This document shows positions 18,469 through 27,076 of a DNA stretch of 54,899 bases, one piece after another. Each line of letters opens with the position of its first letter. The first letter of the stretch is position 1. This DNA is from JAFANK01 sp036741695. GTDB taxonomy: Bacteria > Vulcanimicrobiota > Vulcanimicrobiia > Eremiobacterales > Eremiobacteraceae. The notes below the pieces were generated by a model, which was not told the origin of the DNA, did not search any database, and was given only the letters and a program-made list of their open reading frames with translations. The stretch is taken from NCBI GenBank assembly GCA_036741695.1, contig DAINRU010000012.1, positions 1 to 54,899 on the forward strand, written 5' to 3'. Position numbers and translations under genes: made by a program.

Positions 18469-19862
18469 CGATACAGCGGCAGCACGTTTGCGAGGATGGT
18501 ACGCGCGATCGGCGCCGCCACAACTCCTCCGTATCCCGCGTCCTCGACGACCACCGCGACGACGAGGCGCGGCGCCTGGGCGGGCGCGAAGCAGACGAAC
18601 CAGGCATCCGGCAACCCGTTCGGATGCGTCGCCGTGCCGGTCTTCCCGGCGACGGTCACGTCCGGCAGCTTCGCCGCGGTGCCGGTTCCGTACTTTACAA
18701 CCGCGATCATCAGGTCGCGCATTGCGTCCGCGCTTTCGGCGGATATCGGGCGCGCCCACTCGACGGGCATGATGCGGATGGGTGCGACGCCTGCAGCGCG
18801 GATCTCTTTGACCAGCGTCGGATGCATGAGCACGCCGCCATTGGCGATGGCGGCGCCAACGAGCGCCATGCGCAACGGGGTGACGGCGAGACTGCCCTGA
18901 CCGAACGCCATCTGCGCGAGCTCGGAATCCGAGACGGTCGCCTGGGGGGGCACCTCGTCCCTCGACACCGGAACGGCGAGAGCGACGTCCTCACCGATAC
19001 GGTAGCGGTGCAGATATTCGTAGAAGGTGTCGAGCCCCATCTTGACGCCGATCTGGGCGAAGTCGACGTTGCTCGAAAGTGCGAACGCGCCCATGAACGA
19101 CTGGTTTCCAGTCACCTCGTGCTCGGCGTTGTGGAGCGAGAAACCGCCGATGTCGAAATGACCCGGGTCGTCAAAGCGGTCGTCGAGCGTGAACGTGCCG
19201 CTGTCAAGCGCTGCGCTCGCCGTGACCATCTTGAAGGTCGAACCCGGAGGATACAGGCCATCAAGCGAGCGATCCAAGAAGGGCGCGTCACTGCGCGCGT
19301 GGAGCTGATTCCAATCCGCGGTGAGCGTGTTGGGATCGAAGGTCGGCCGGTTCACCAAGGCAAGCACCGCGCCCGTGCGCGGATCCATGACGATGGCTGC
19401 GCCGCGGATGCTCTGCGGCAAGGCTTGGTCGACGATCATCGCGACGTCGCGGCGCAACGTCAGCACGACCTGCCCGCCCTTGGCATGCGGCAAGGCCTGG
19501 GTGCGTCCGATGAGCGAGGCCAGGCTCGTCGCGCTATCCTCCTCGCCCGCGCGCGGTGCGAGGATTGGATCGAGCGCGGCTTCGAGACCCGACTCGCCAT
19601 AGATGGGTGATGAGTAGCCGACGATTTGCGCGAGCGCCGCACCGGCATCGTAGACCCTTCGCGCACCGACGCTCTGCGCCAGCGGCCTGCCGGCAGCGTC
19701 GAGCAGCTCGCCGCGCAGGCGCAGGCTTTGCGCGCGGCGCGGGTCGCCGGGACGCTCGAGGATGTCGCTGCGCTGCACGAGCTGCACCCGAGCTTCCTGT
19801 GCCGCGAGGACGATGAAGACGAGGACGAAGGCGTAAGCGATGGTGCGGATGCGGCTCTTCAT
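18465..19862 (-). CDS. pbpA: Class B penicillin-binding protein, PbpA-like transpeptidase
   Basis: Periplasmic D,D-transpeptidase with one N-terminal membrane anchor (residues 5-22). The ATG at 19862 gives 465 aa, close to actinobacterial PbpA (about 490). Active-site motifs: STFK at 208-211 (Ser208 nucleophile), SSN at 263-265, KTG at 407-409. The N-terminal dimerisation module is short (about 25-125) and no PASTA domain is present. ELAQMAFGQG near 314-323 is conserved in class B enzymes. It sits directly upstream of the PASTA kinase, as in the actinobacterial pbpA-pknA-pknB cluster, which suggests regulation by that kinase (inference). 10 nt separate it from carB. Confidence 0.94.
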   Translation of the reverse strand: MKSRIRTIAYAFVLVFIVLAAQEARVQLVQRSDILERPGDPRRAQSLRLRGELLDAAGRPLAQSVGARRVYDAGAALAQIVGYSSPIYGESGLEAALDPILAPRAGEEDSATSLASLIGRTQALPHAKGGQVVLTLRRDVAMIVDQALPQSIRGAAIVMDPRTGAVLALVNRPTFDPNTLTADWNQLHARSDAPFLDRSLDGLYPPGSTFKMVTASAALDSGTFTLDDRFDDPGHFDIGGFSLHNAEHEVTGNQSFMGAFALSSNVDFAQIGVKMGLDTFYEYLHRYRIGEDVALAVPVSRDEVPPQATVSDSELAQMAFGQGSLAVTPLRMALVGAAIANGGVLMHPTLVKEIRAAGVAPIRIMPVEWARPISAESADAMRDLMIAVVKYGTGTAAKLPDVTVAGKTGTATHPNGLPDAWFVCFAPAQAPRLVVAVVVEDAGYGGVVAAPIARTILANVLPLYR

Positions 19863-19872
19863 CGGCCGGTCG

Positions 19873-22800
19873 TCATCGGACCGCGAGCCGGGGGCGCACG
19901 TACTCCTGCAAGGAGCGCACCTCGATCGGCGTATCCACCCGAGCCTCAAGTGCGAGGAGCAGGGCGCGCGTCGTGTCGAGCGACGTGAGGCAGGCCACGC
20001 CGGACTCGAGTGCTGCGTGACGGATGCGGAAACCGTCCGTCTGGGCGGTGGAATTCGCCGCGACGTTGTTGACCACGAAATCGACCCCGCCGTCGGCGAT
20101 AAGGTCGAGGACGTGGGGCGTGCCTTCAGCGATCTTGTTGACGCGGCTGCTCGTGATGCCGTGGTCGCGCAGATGCTGCCAGGTTCCAGGTGTCGCGTAC
20201 AGCGCGAAATCCATGTCGGCAAGCGCCCGCGCGATGGGCAACCCCGCTTCTTTCTCCTCGTCGGCGATGGAGAGCAGGATGCGACCGGCGGGCGGAGGCA
20301 GGGCCAGGCCTGAGGCTACGAGCGCGCGCAGCAGCGCACCGGCGTATGTCATGTCGATGCCCAGCACTTCGCCGGTCGATTTCATCTCCGGCCCCAACAG
20401 CGTCTCGATGCGCCGTAGCTTGGAGAACGAGAACACCGGCGCCTTGACCGCGACGAAGTCGGGTGGGGGCAAGAGCCCGGTCTCGATGCCGATGTCTTTT
20501 AACGTCTTGCCCAGCGCCACAGCCGTCGCGGCTGCGACGAGTGGAACACCGGTGAGCTTGGCGATGATCGGCACGGTGCGACTGGCGCGCGGATTTGCCT
20601 CGATCACGAACAGCTCGTCGCCTTTGACGATGTACTGGACGTTGATGAGACCGCGAATGCGAAGTTCAGCGGCGAGCCGTCGCGTCACGTCGGCGATGCG
20701 CTCTTGCATGGACGTCGAGATGCTCTGGGGCGGGTAGACGGCCATGGAGTCGCCGGAGTGGATGCCGGCACGCTCGACGTGTTCGAATATCCCCGGGATG
20801 CAGATGTCCTGGCCGTCGAAGACCGCATCGACTTCGACCTCGGTTCCAGAGACGTACCTGTCGACGAGCAGCGGTGCGCCGGGTTGGATGGGCGGTGCGC
20901 TCTCGGCGTAGGCGGCGAGCTGAGCCTCATTGTAGACGATCTCCATGCCGCGGCCGCCGAGCACGTACGATGGCCGGACGAGCACCGGAAATCCGATCGA
21001 GCGCGCGATCTCACGCGCCTTGCGAAACGAGAGCGCGGTCTTGCCTTGAGGGCGCGCGACGCCGAGGCGCCCCAAGACGGCGTCGAATTTCTTGCGGTCC
21101 TCGGCGAGATCGAGGGCGGCCCGGCTAGTCCCCAAGACAGGCACGCCGCGCGCCTCGAGCTCGCGCGCCAGATTGATCGGGGTCTGGCCGCCGAAGATGA
21201 GAAGCGTGCCGTCGGCCCGCGTGGCCCGGACGGCGTTCTCGACTTCGTCGGCGCAGGGCGGTTCGAAGATGAGCACGTCGGAGACGTCGAAGTCCGTGCT
21301 GACCGTCTCCGGATTGTTGTTGACCATGACCGCCGCGACACCGGCATCGTGGAGCGCCCACGCCGCATGGACGCAGGAGTAATCGAATTCGATGCCCTGA
21401 CCGATGCGGATCGGTCCGCTCCCTACGACCACGACCGAGCGGCCTGCCGGCCGGCGAAGCTCATCTTCTTCTCCCACGACGGCATAATAATAGGGTGATT
21501 GCGCTGGGAACTCAGCGGCTGCCGTATCCACCATCTTGTAGACGGTGCGCAGCTCGGGTCCGAGCTGTTCGCGTACCATCGCAAGCGAGCGGCCGGTGAG
21601 ACGCGCGATGGTGGAGTCCGCGTATCCAAGCCGTTTTGCCTCGTCGAGCATCGAAGCCTGAAGCAGCGGATCTTTAGATTCGTTTTGTTTGCTAACTGCC
21701 TTGCCCGCGCTGCGCAACCGCGTCTCCATCTCCACAAGTTCGCGGATCTCCCATAACCAGAACGGATCGATGGCGGTCAACGCGGCCAGCGTCTCAGGCG
21801 TACGGCCGCGCCGCAGGCATTCGGCGACGACGAAGAGCCGCTCGTGGGTTGGAACGCGCAAGACGTCGTCAAGCTCATCATCGCTCCATTGTTCGTACGC
21901 GCCACCCGACAGGCTGTCTCGCCCGATGTCGAGGCCGCGGACGCACTTGAGCAGCGCGTCGCCGAACGAGCGGCCGATCGCCATCACCTCTCCGGTGGAT
22001 TTCATCTGGGTGCCGAGGCGCGAATCCGCGAAGGGGAACTTGTCGAAAGGCCAGCGCGGTATTTTCACCACGCAGTAGTCGAGCGTCGGTTCGAAGGCCG
22101 CCCGCGTGACGCCGGTGACCGGGTTGGGCAGATCGGGAAGCCGGCGGCCCAGAGCGATCTTGGTGGCGATCTTGGCGATGGGGTATCCCGTCGCCTTACT
22201 GGCGAGCGCTGAGGAACGCGAGACGCGCGGGTTCACCTCGATGATCTGATAGGCATCGCTATGCGGATCGAGCGCGAACTGGATGTTGCAGCCACCCTCG
22301 ATCTTCAAGAAACGGATGATGTTGATGGCTGCACTGCGCAGGCGCTGGTAGTCGCGGTCGGAGAGCGTCTGCGAGGGCGCGACGACGATCGAGTCCCCCG
22401 TGTGCACCCCCACCGCGTCGATGTTCTCCATGTTGCAGATGGTGATGCAATTGTCGTCCGCGTCGCGCAGGACTTCGTATTCGATCTCTTTCCATCCCAG
22501 CAGTGACGATTCGAGCAGCACTTGGTGGATGATGCTCGCGGCCAAACCGGTCTTGACCGTGTACACAAGCTCGCGCTCGTCGTGCACCGCGCCGCCGCCT
22601 GTGCCGCCGAGGGTATAGGCGGGTCTGACGATGAGCGGATAGCCCGCTTGGCGCGCGAACGCCTTCGCCTCCTCGATATCGGTCACGATGGCCGACGGCG
22701 GCACGGGTTCACCGATCTGGCGCATGGCTTCTTTGAACAGTTTGCGGTCTTCGGCGAGCTGTATCGTCCGCAGTGGCGTTCCCAGCAACCGGACCGAAAA

Positions 22801-23121
22801 GCGATCGAGCGTGCCGCGTTCGGCGAGCGCGACCGCCAAGTTCAGACCGGTCTGACCCCCCAACGTCGCGAGCATGGCATCGGGGCGCTCTTTCTCGATG
22901 ATCGCCTCGACGTACGCAGGGGTCAAAGGCTCGAGATACACCGCGTCTGCCATCTCGGGATCGGTCATGATGGTGGCCGGGTTGGAGTTGACGAGAACCA
23001 CGCGGATGTTCTCTTCGCGCAATGCGCGGCACGCCTGGACGCCCGCGTAGTCGAACTCCGCCGCTTGCCCGATGATGATGGGCCCGGACCCGGCGACGAG
23101 GACGGAACGTATCTCGCTCAC
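19873..23121 (-). CDS. carB: Carbamoyl-phosphate synthase large subunit
   Basis: Makes carbamoyl phosphate from bicarbonate, ammonia passed on from CarA, and two ATP, for pyrimidine and arginine synthesis. At 1082 aa it has the full family length with both duplicated ATP-grasp halves. The first half begins VLVAGSGPIIIGQAAEFDYAG, with VNSNPATIMTDPE and the loop YTLGGTGGG. The second begins VVVGSGPIRIGQGIEFDYS, with VNNNPETVSTDFDVSD and SYVLGGRGMEIVY. The C-terminal MGS-like allosteric domain (about 940-1082) is present. Its start overlaps the carA stop by 4 nt. Confidence 0.97.
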   Translation of the reverse strand: MSEIRSVLVAGSGPIIIGQAAEFDYAGVQACRALREENIRVVLVNSNPATIMTDPEMADAVYLEPLTPAYVEAIIEKERPDAMLATLGGQTGLNLAVALAERGTLDRFSVRLLGTPLRTIQLAEDRKLFKEAMRQIGEPVPPSAIVTDIEEAKAFARQAGYPLIVRPAYTLGGTGGGAVHDERELVYTVKTGLAASIIHQVLLESSLLGWKEIEYEVLRDADDNCITICNMENIDAVGVHTGDSIVVAPSQTLSDRDYQRLRSAAINIIRFLKIEGGCNIQFALDPHSDAYQIIEVNPRVSRSSALASKATGYPIAKIATKIALGRRLPDLPNPVTGVTRAAFEPTLDYCVVKIPRWPFDKFPFADSRLGTQMKSTGEVMAIGRSFGDALLKCVRGLDIGRDSLSGGAYEQWSDDELDDVLRVPTHERLFVVAECLRRGRTPETLAALTAIDPFWLWEIRELVEMETRLRSAGKAVSKQNESKDPLLQASMLDEAKRLGYADSTIARLTGRSLAMVREQLGPELRTVYKMVDTAAAEFPAQSPYYYAVVGEEDELRRPAGRSVVVVGSGPIRIGQGIEFDYSCVHAAWALHDAGVAAVMVNNNPETVSTDFDVSDVLIFEPPCADEVENAVRATRADGTLLIFGGQTPINLARELEARGVPVLGTSRAALDLAEDRKKFDAVLGRLGVARPQGKTALSFRKAREIARSIGFPVLVRPSYVLGGRGMEIVYNEAQLAAYAESAPPIQPGAPLLVDRYVSGTEVEVDAVFDGQDICIPGIFEHVERAGIHSGDSMAVYPPQSISTSMQERIADVTRRLAAELRIRGLINVQYIVKGDELFVIEANPRASRTVPIIAKLTGVPLVAAATAVALGKTLKDIGIETGLLPPPDFVAVKAPVFSFSKLRRIETLLGPEMKSTGEVLGIDMTYAGALLRALVASGLALPPPAGRILLSIADEEKEAGLPIARALADMDFALYATPGTWQHLRDHGITSSRVNKIAEGTPHVLDLIADGGVDFVVNNVAANSTAQTDGFRIRHAALESGVACLTSLDTTRALLLALEARVDTPIEVRSLQEYVRPRLAVR

Positions 23122-24218
23122 GTGGGCTCCGTGCGGCGCAGCGAGCCGACAAAGTCGGCGAAGAGATGAGTTGCGTCTGCAGGTCCCGGCGATGCTTCGG
23201 GATGGAACTGCACGGAGGAGATCGGCAGCCTCGTATGGCGCAGTCCCTCATTCGTCCCATCGTTAAGATTGACGAGCGTCTGCTCGACGTCCGGGGGCAG
23301 CGAGTCTGTGTCCACGGCATAGCCGTGGTTCTGCGCCGTGATCAGGACTTTGCCCGAGCGGCAGTCTTGCACCGGCTGATTGCCGCCGCGATGCCCGTAC
23401 TTGAGCTTGAACGTCTTCGCGCCCAGGGCTTGCGCGAGCAGCTGGTGACCGAGGCAGATGCCGAACATAGGAAGCTTGCCGTACTCGACCGCCTGGCGCA
23501 GGGTGTCGACGACCCGCTCGAGCTCGGCAGGATCACCGGGGCCATTGCTGATCACAAGGCCATCCGGCCGCAGCCGAAGCAACTGCTCGAATGTGGTGGT
23601 GAACGGGATATCGAGCACCTGCGCGCCGGCCTCGACCAGGCTCTGCGCGATATGCTCCTTCGTGCCGCAATCAAGAAGAGCGACGCGCACGGGGCCGTCA
23701 CCGCGGTCTGTCTCCTCACCGACGGAGACCGACGCCACAAGATCTGCGGTGCCGAGTGGCTGACGGAGGTAGTCAGCGAGCGAGGCTTGAGCGCCCGCGA
23801 TGGCCTTGTCGCCCACGGCGAGGACGGCGCGCATCGTGCCCGCCTCGCGCAGCCGCGTGACGAGCGCGCGAGTGTCGATGCCCTCGATCGCGCGGACGCC
23901 GCTGTGCTCGAGCCAGGCGGGGACGTCACCGCCGCTGCGGTGGTGGCTCGGGTGGCGGGTGACGCGCCGGAATGCCGCGCCCGCCGCACAGATGGTCTTG
24001 TGCTGGCGCACTGCCGGATCGACGCCATAGTTGCCGATGAGCGGGTAGCAGAACACAAGTAACTGCCCTGCATACGACGGGTCGGTGAGCGCCTCTTCAT
24101 ACCCCGTCATCGAGGTGTTGAACACCGCCTCGCCGCGGGAGATGCCCTCGGGGCCGATACCGGTCCCGGTATAGGATGAGCCGTCGGCCAGCAGCAGCAT
24201 CGCGCGGCGTTCGTTCAC
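23118..24218 (-). CDS. carA: Carbamoyl-phosphate synthase small subunit
   Basis: Glutaminase subunit supplying ammonia to CarB. I choose the GTG at 24218 (366 aa): it has AAAGG upstream at good spacing and overlaps the pyrC stop as GTGA, the pattern used throughout this run. An ATG at 24200 lacks a ribosome binding site. The N-terminal CPSase domain shows GEAVFNTSMTGYEEALTDPSYAGQ-type sequence and IEGIDTRALVTRLREAG. The class I glutamine amidotransferase triad is present: Cys in GICLGHQLLAQALG, then His and Glu in QFHPEASPGP. The frame is open upstream only into pyrC. Confidence 0.95.
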   Translation of the reverse strand: MNERRAMLLLADGSSYTGTGIGPEGISRGEAVFNTSMTGYEEALTDPSYAGQLLVFCYPLIGNYGVDPAVRQHKTICAAGAAFRRVTRHPSHHRSGGDVPAWLEHSGVRAIEGIDTRALVTRLREAGTMRAVLAVGDKAIAGAQASLADYLRQPLGTADLVASVSVGEETDRGDGPVRVALLDCGTKEHIAQSLVEAGAQVLDIPFTTTFEQLLRLRPDGLVISNGPGDPAELERVVDTLRQAVEYGKLPMFGICLGHQLLAQALGAKTFKLKYGHRGGNQPVQDCRSGKVLITAQNHGYAVDTDSLPPDVEQTLVNLNDGTNEGLRHTRLPISSVQFHPEASPGPADATHLFADFVGSLRRTEPT

Positions 24219-25570
24219 GGCGATGACCTTTGCTCGACAGGCGTTGCGGCCGTTCGTTCTGCTCTGATTTCGCCGTCGCGCATGATCACCGAGCCTGCGA
24301 CGACGGTCAGGGCAGGCTTGACCTGGAAGGTTATGCCCGCGAACGGCGTGACGCGTCCTTTGGAGTAGAAAAGGTGAGGGTCGACAGTCCAAGGCCGTCC
24401 GAGATACAGTCCGGTGATGTCGGCCGGCGAACCAGGCTCGAGCGTGCCACCCGCGACACCCAGCAGCTCGGCGGGATTTGACGAGTAGTTCTTCACGAGC
24501 GTGGCGAGTTCGACATTGGGCAGAGCGTGAAAGGTCGCCGCGACCGCGACCTCGAGGCCGGTGAAGCCCACGCAAGCATGGGAGAGCGGTGGCTCCTTCT
24601 CCGGCTCGGTATGCGGGGCGTGATCGCTTGCGAAGATCGTGATGAGCCCGCTCGCGACTGCGTCACGCAGGGCAGCAGTATCGGCGGCGGTGCGCAGGGG
24701 AGGATTCACCCGATAGCGGGCGTCGAACCCGGCGAGCATTTCATCGGTGCATTGCAGGTGGTGAGGCGTGACTTCGGCGGAGACGCGTATGCCTGCCGAG
24801 CGCGCGAAGGCCAACAGCTCGACGGTTTGCGCCGCGCTGACGTGGCAGAGGTGCCACGACTTGCCGGTCGCTTGGGCCACCATGAGGTCACGTGCGGCGA
24901 TGGCCGCTTCGGAGACGCTCGGACTGCCGGTCACGCCCAGCCGGTTGCTCGTGTCGCCTTCGTGCATGAGGCCGTCGGCGAAGCTCGGGTCGTCGCAGTG
25001 CGAGCAAAACGGTTGGGGCAGGTCGAGGGTATATCGAGCGGCGTTGTACAGCGCTTTGAGCGATTTGGTTGCGCTACCGTCGTCGGAGAAGGCAACGGCA
25101 CCGGCGGCAGCCATGGCGCGCAAGGGCGCGATCGTGTCGCCAGCGCGATCGACCGTGATGGCGCCGATCGCATAGCAACGAGTGCCGTGCATGGCAGCCG
25201 CGCCTGCGCGTAAGCGCGCGATGCGCTCGGGCGTGTCGAGCGCCGGTCGGGTGTTCGGCATAGCAGCCACTGCGGTGAAGCCGCCCGCCGCGGCCGCGGC
25301 GAGCCCCGTTGCAAGCGTCTCCTTCTGTGGATCGCCGGGATCGCGCAGATGGACGTGTGGGTCGATGAATCCCGGACACAGCACCATGCCCGCGCAGTCG
25401 ATGCGTTCGCTGTCCGAATCGGTGGCGGCGGGTGCCCCCTCCAGCAGAGCGGCGACGACTCCGCGGCGCACGACGATCGTACGGATCGCATCGAGACCAA
25501 GTTTGGGGTCGATCACACGCGCGCCGACGAAGTCGCGGTTACCGCGCGGATCGTGGTTCGAGCCGCTCAT
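24215..25570 (-). CDS. pyrC: Dihydroorotase, class I
   Basis: Zinc amidohydrolase cyclising N-carbamoyl-aspartate to dihydroorotate. 451 aa, class I length. Metal-binding motif GFIDPHVHLRDPG, followed by the KETLATGLAAAAAGGFT helix. The class I marker FSDDG is present, as are a histidine in FCSHCDD, HHLQCTDE, and the C-terminal ASDHAPH with the catalytic Asp. The tail carries the ITGLYLGRPWTVDP-type small beta domain. Both ends overlap neighbours by 4 nt: the start with pyrB and the stop with carA. Confidence 0.95.
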   Translation of the reverse strand: MSGSNHDPRGNRDFVGARVIDPKLGLDAIRTIVVRRGVVAALLEGAPAATDSDSERIDCAGMVLCPGFIDPHVHLRDPGDPQKETLATGLAAAAAGGFTAVAAMPNTRPALDTPERIARLRAGAAAMHGTRCYAIGAITVDRAGDTIAPLRAMAAAGAVAFSDDGSATKSLKALYNAARYTLDLPQPFCSHCDDPSFADGLMHEGDTSNRLGVTGSPSVSEAAIAARDLMVAQATGKSWHLCHVSAAQTVELLAFARSAGIRVSAEVTPHHLQCTDEMLAGFDARYRVNPPLRTAADTAALRDAVASGLITIFASDHAPHTEPEKEPPLSHACVGFTGLEVAVAATFHALPNVELATLVKNYSSNPAELLGVAGGTLEPGSPADITGLYLGRPWTVDPHLFYSKGRVTPFAGITFQVKPALTVVAGSVIMRDGEIRAERTAATPVEQRSSP

Positions 25571-26496
25571 GCGACGTGCTCCCGTGTGGACGATCCCAGG
25601 CTGCGCTCCAGCACCGCCATGCGCAGGTAGGTGCCGTTCTCGACCTGGCGCTCGATACGGCTTGCGCTGGAACGTACGAGGGAGGCCTCCAACTCGACGT
25701 CTCGATTCACGGGGCCGGGATGCATGATGATGCAGTGCGGCTTCAGCAGGCTTGCGCGCGCTACGGTCAACCCATAGGACCGCGCGAGGTCGGCGTATGG
25801 CGGCATGTCGTCGCCGCGAGCTCGTTCCTTTTGGATGCGCAGCAGCATGACGGCATCAGCGCTGGGCAGCACCGCGTCCATGTCTGCGCTTATGTGGGCG
25901 AATCCCCATCCCGGCACGCTCGGCGGCAAGAGCGACGGCGGGCCGCACAACGTCACGGAGGCGCCGAGCAACCAGGCGGCTTTCGCACTCGAGCGCGCCA
26001 CGCGGCTGTGGCTGATGTCGCCGCAGATGACAAGCTTACGGCCTTTGAGGTCGCCGAATTCTTCGACCAGCGTCATCGCGTCGAGCAGGCCCTGCGTGGG
26101 ATGCGCGTGCGCTCCGTCGCCAGCGTTGAGGATCGCACCCTCGAAATAGCGTGCCAAGGCGTGGGGAAAACCAGATTCGGCGTGACGGACGACGATGGCG
26201 TCGGCGCCGATGGCGCGTATCGTGCGCATCGTATCTTCTAGCGACTCGCCTTTGGCTAGCGACGAATCGCTCACCCGGAAATCGATCCAGGCGGCGCCCA
26301 GACGCGTCGCGGCGACGGCGAACGAGGTCGTGGTACGGGTGCTTGCCTCGAAGAACATACCGAGCACGATCTTCCCGCGAAGCCGTATGTTCTCGTTTGG
26401 CACGCCGGCCTTGAACTGCCGAGCGCGCGCGATCAACGCCTCGATGAACGGCCGATCTGCGTCATCGAGGTCGAGGAGGTGTTTCGTCTTCGTCAC
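25567..26496 (-). CDS. pyrB: Aspartate carbamoyltransferase catalytic subunit
   Basis: Condenses carbamoyl phosphate and aspartate in the committed step of pyrimidine synthesis. The GTG at 26496 gives 309 aa, the typical size, beginning with KTKHLLDLDD; it overlaps the pyrR stop as GTGA. The longer frame upstream is Arg-rich and lies inside pyrR, so it is rejected. Carbamoyl-phosphate site FEASTRTTTSF, then HPTQGLLDAMTL, the DISHSRVARSS segment, and the C-terminal MHPGPVNRDVE. No pyrI regulatory subunit is nearby, consistent with an unregulated trimer as in Bacillus. Confidence 0.95.
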   Translation of the reverse strand: MTKTKHLLDLDDADRPFIEALIARARQFKAGVPNENIRLRGKIVLGMFFEASTRTTTSFAVAATRLGAAWIDFRVSDSSLAKGESLEDTMRTIRAIGADAIVVRHAESGFPHALARYFEGAILNAGDGAHAHPTQGLLDAMTLVEEFGDLKGRKLVICGDISHSRVARSSAKAAWLLGASVTLCGPPSLLPPSVPGWGFAHISADMDAVLPSADAVMLLRIQKERARGDDMPPYADLARSYGLTVARASLLKPHCIIMHPGPVNRDVELEASLVRSSASRIERQVENGTYLRMAVLERSLGSSTREHVA

Positions 26497-27047
26497 GTTC
26501 GCTCGTATATGGTGACGCGGTCGCTGTCGGCCTGCTCGCGGCCGAGATGCACTTCGACATGCTCCGCGCGCGAGGTGGGCACAAAACGGCCGACGTAGTC
26601 GGGTTGAATCGGAAGCTCGCGCAGGCCGCGATCGACCAGCACGCACAAGCGCGCGGCGCGTGGGCGGCCGAGGTCGGTGATGGCGTCGAGCGCGGAACGG
26701 ATCGTGCGGCCGGTGTAGAGCACGTCGTCGACGATCACGACTTCTTTGCCCGAGACGTCCACCGAGATCTGGCTGTCGGGCATGTCCCGGGCTGCGTCGT
26801 CGTCGCGGTAGATCGTCACATTGAGGAAACCCAGCGGCACGGCGATGCCCGTGCGCGCTTTGATCTGGGCGTGGATGCGACGGGCGAAATTCTCACCGCC
26901 CTTGCGGATCCCGACGAGGACGAGATCCTCGCTCGCGCCATTGGGCTCGATGATCTGCTGGGCGAGTCGCTCGATCGTGCGCTGCAGCTCGGCAGACGAA
27001 AGCACGACCCTCTTCTCTTTCAGGGTCGTCGCGTGCGTTGATGCCAA
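26493..27047 (-). CDS. pyrR: Bifunctional pyr operon regulator / uracil phosphoribosyltransferase
   Basis: PyrR binds pyr mRNA in response to UMP in Firmicutes and actinobacteria and also has uracil phosphoribosyltransferase activity. 184 aa, usual length. PRPP-binding motif EVVIVDDVLYTGRTIRSAL (102-120), the early GIRKGGENFARRI loop, and the substrate flap LNVTIYRDDDA. It heads the pyr genes, but only 29 nt separate it from valS and every other pyr junction is a 4-nt overlap. I therefore see no place for the classical PyrR-controlled attenuator within the operon. Confidence 0.95.
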   Translation of the reverse strand: MASTHATTLKEKRVVLSSAELQRTIERLAQQIIEPNGASEDLVLVGIRKGGENFARRIHAQIKARTGIAVPLGFLNVTIYRDDDAARDMPDSQISVDVSGKEVVIVDDVLYTGRTIRSALDAITDLGRPRAARLCVLVDRGLRELPIQPDYVGRFVPTSRAEHVEVHLGREQADSDRVTIYERT

Positions 27048-27076
27048 GGTTGGGTCCAGCCCTTTCCCGCTCTATC

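Noticed and set aside
18469..18759. N-terminal extension of the PASTA kinase
   Set aside because: Low-complexity Arg-rich sequence inside pbpA; the ATG at 18468 starts the kinase domain and overlaps the pbpA stop by 4 nt.
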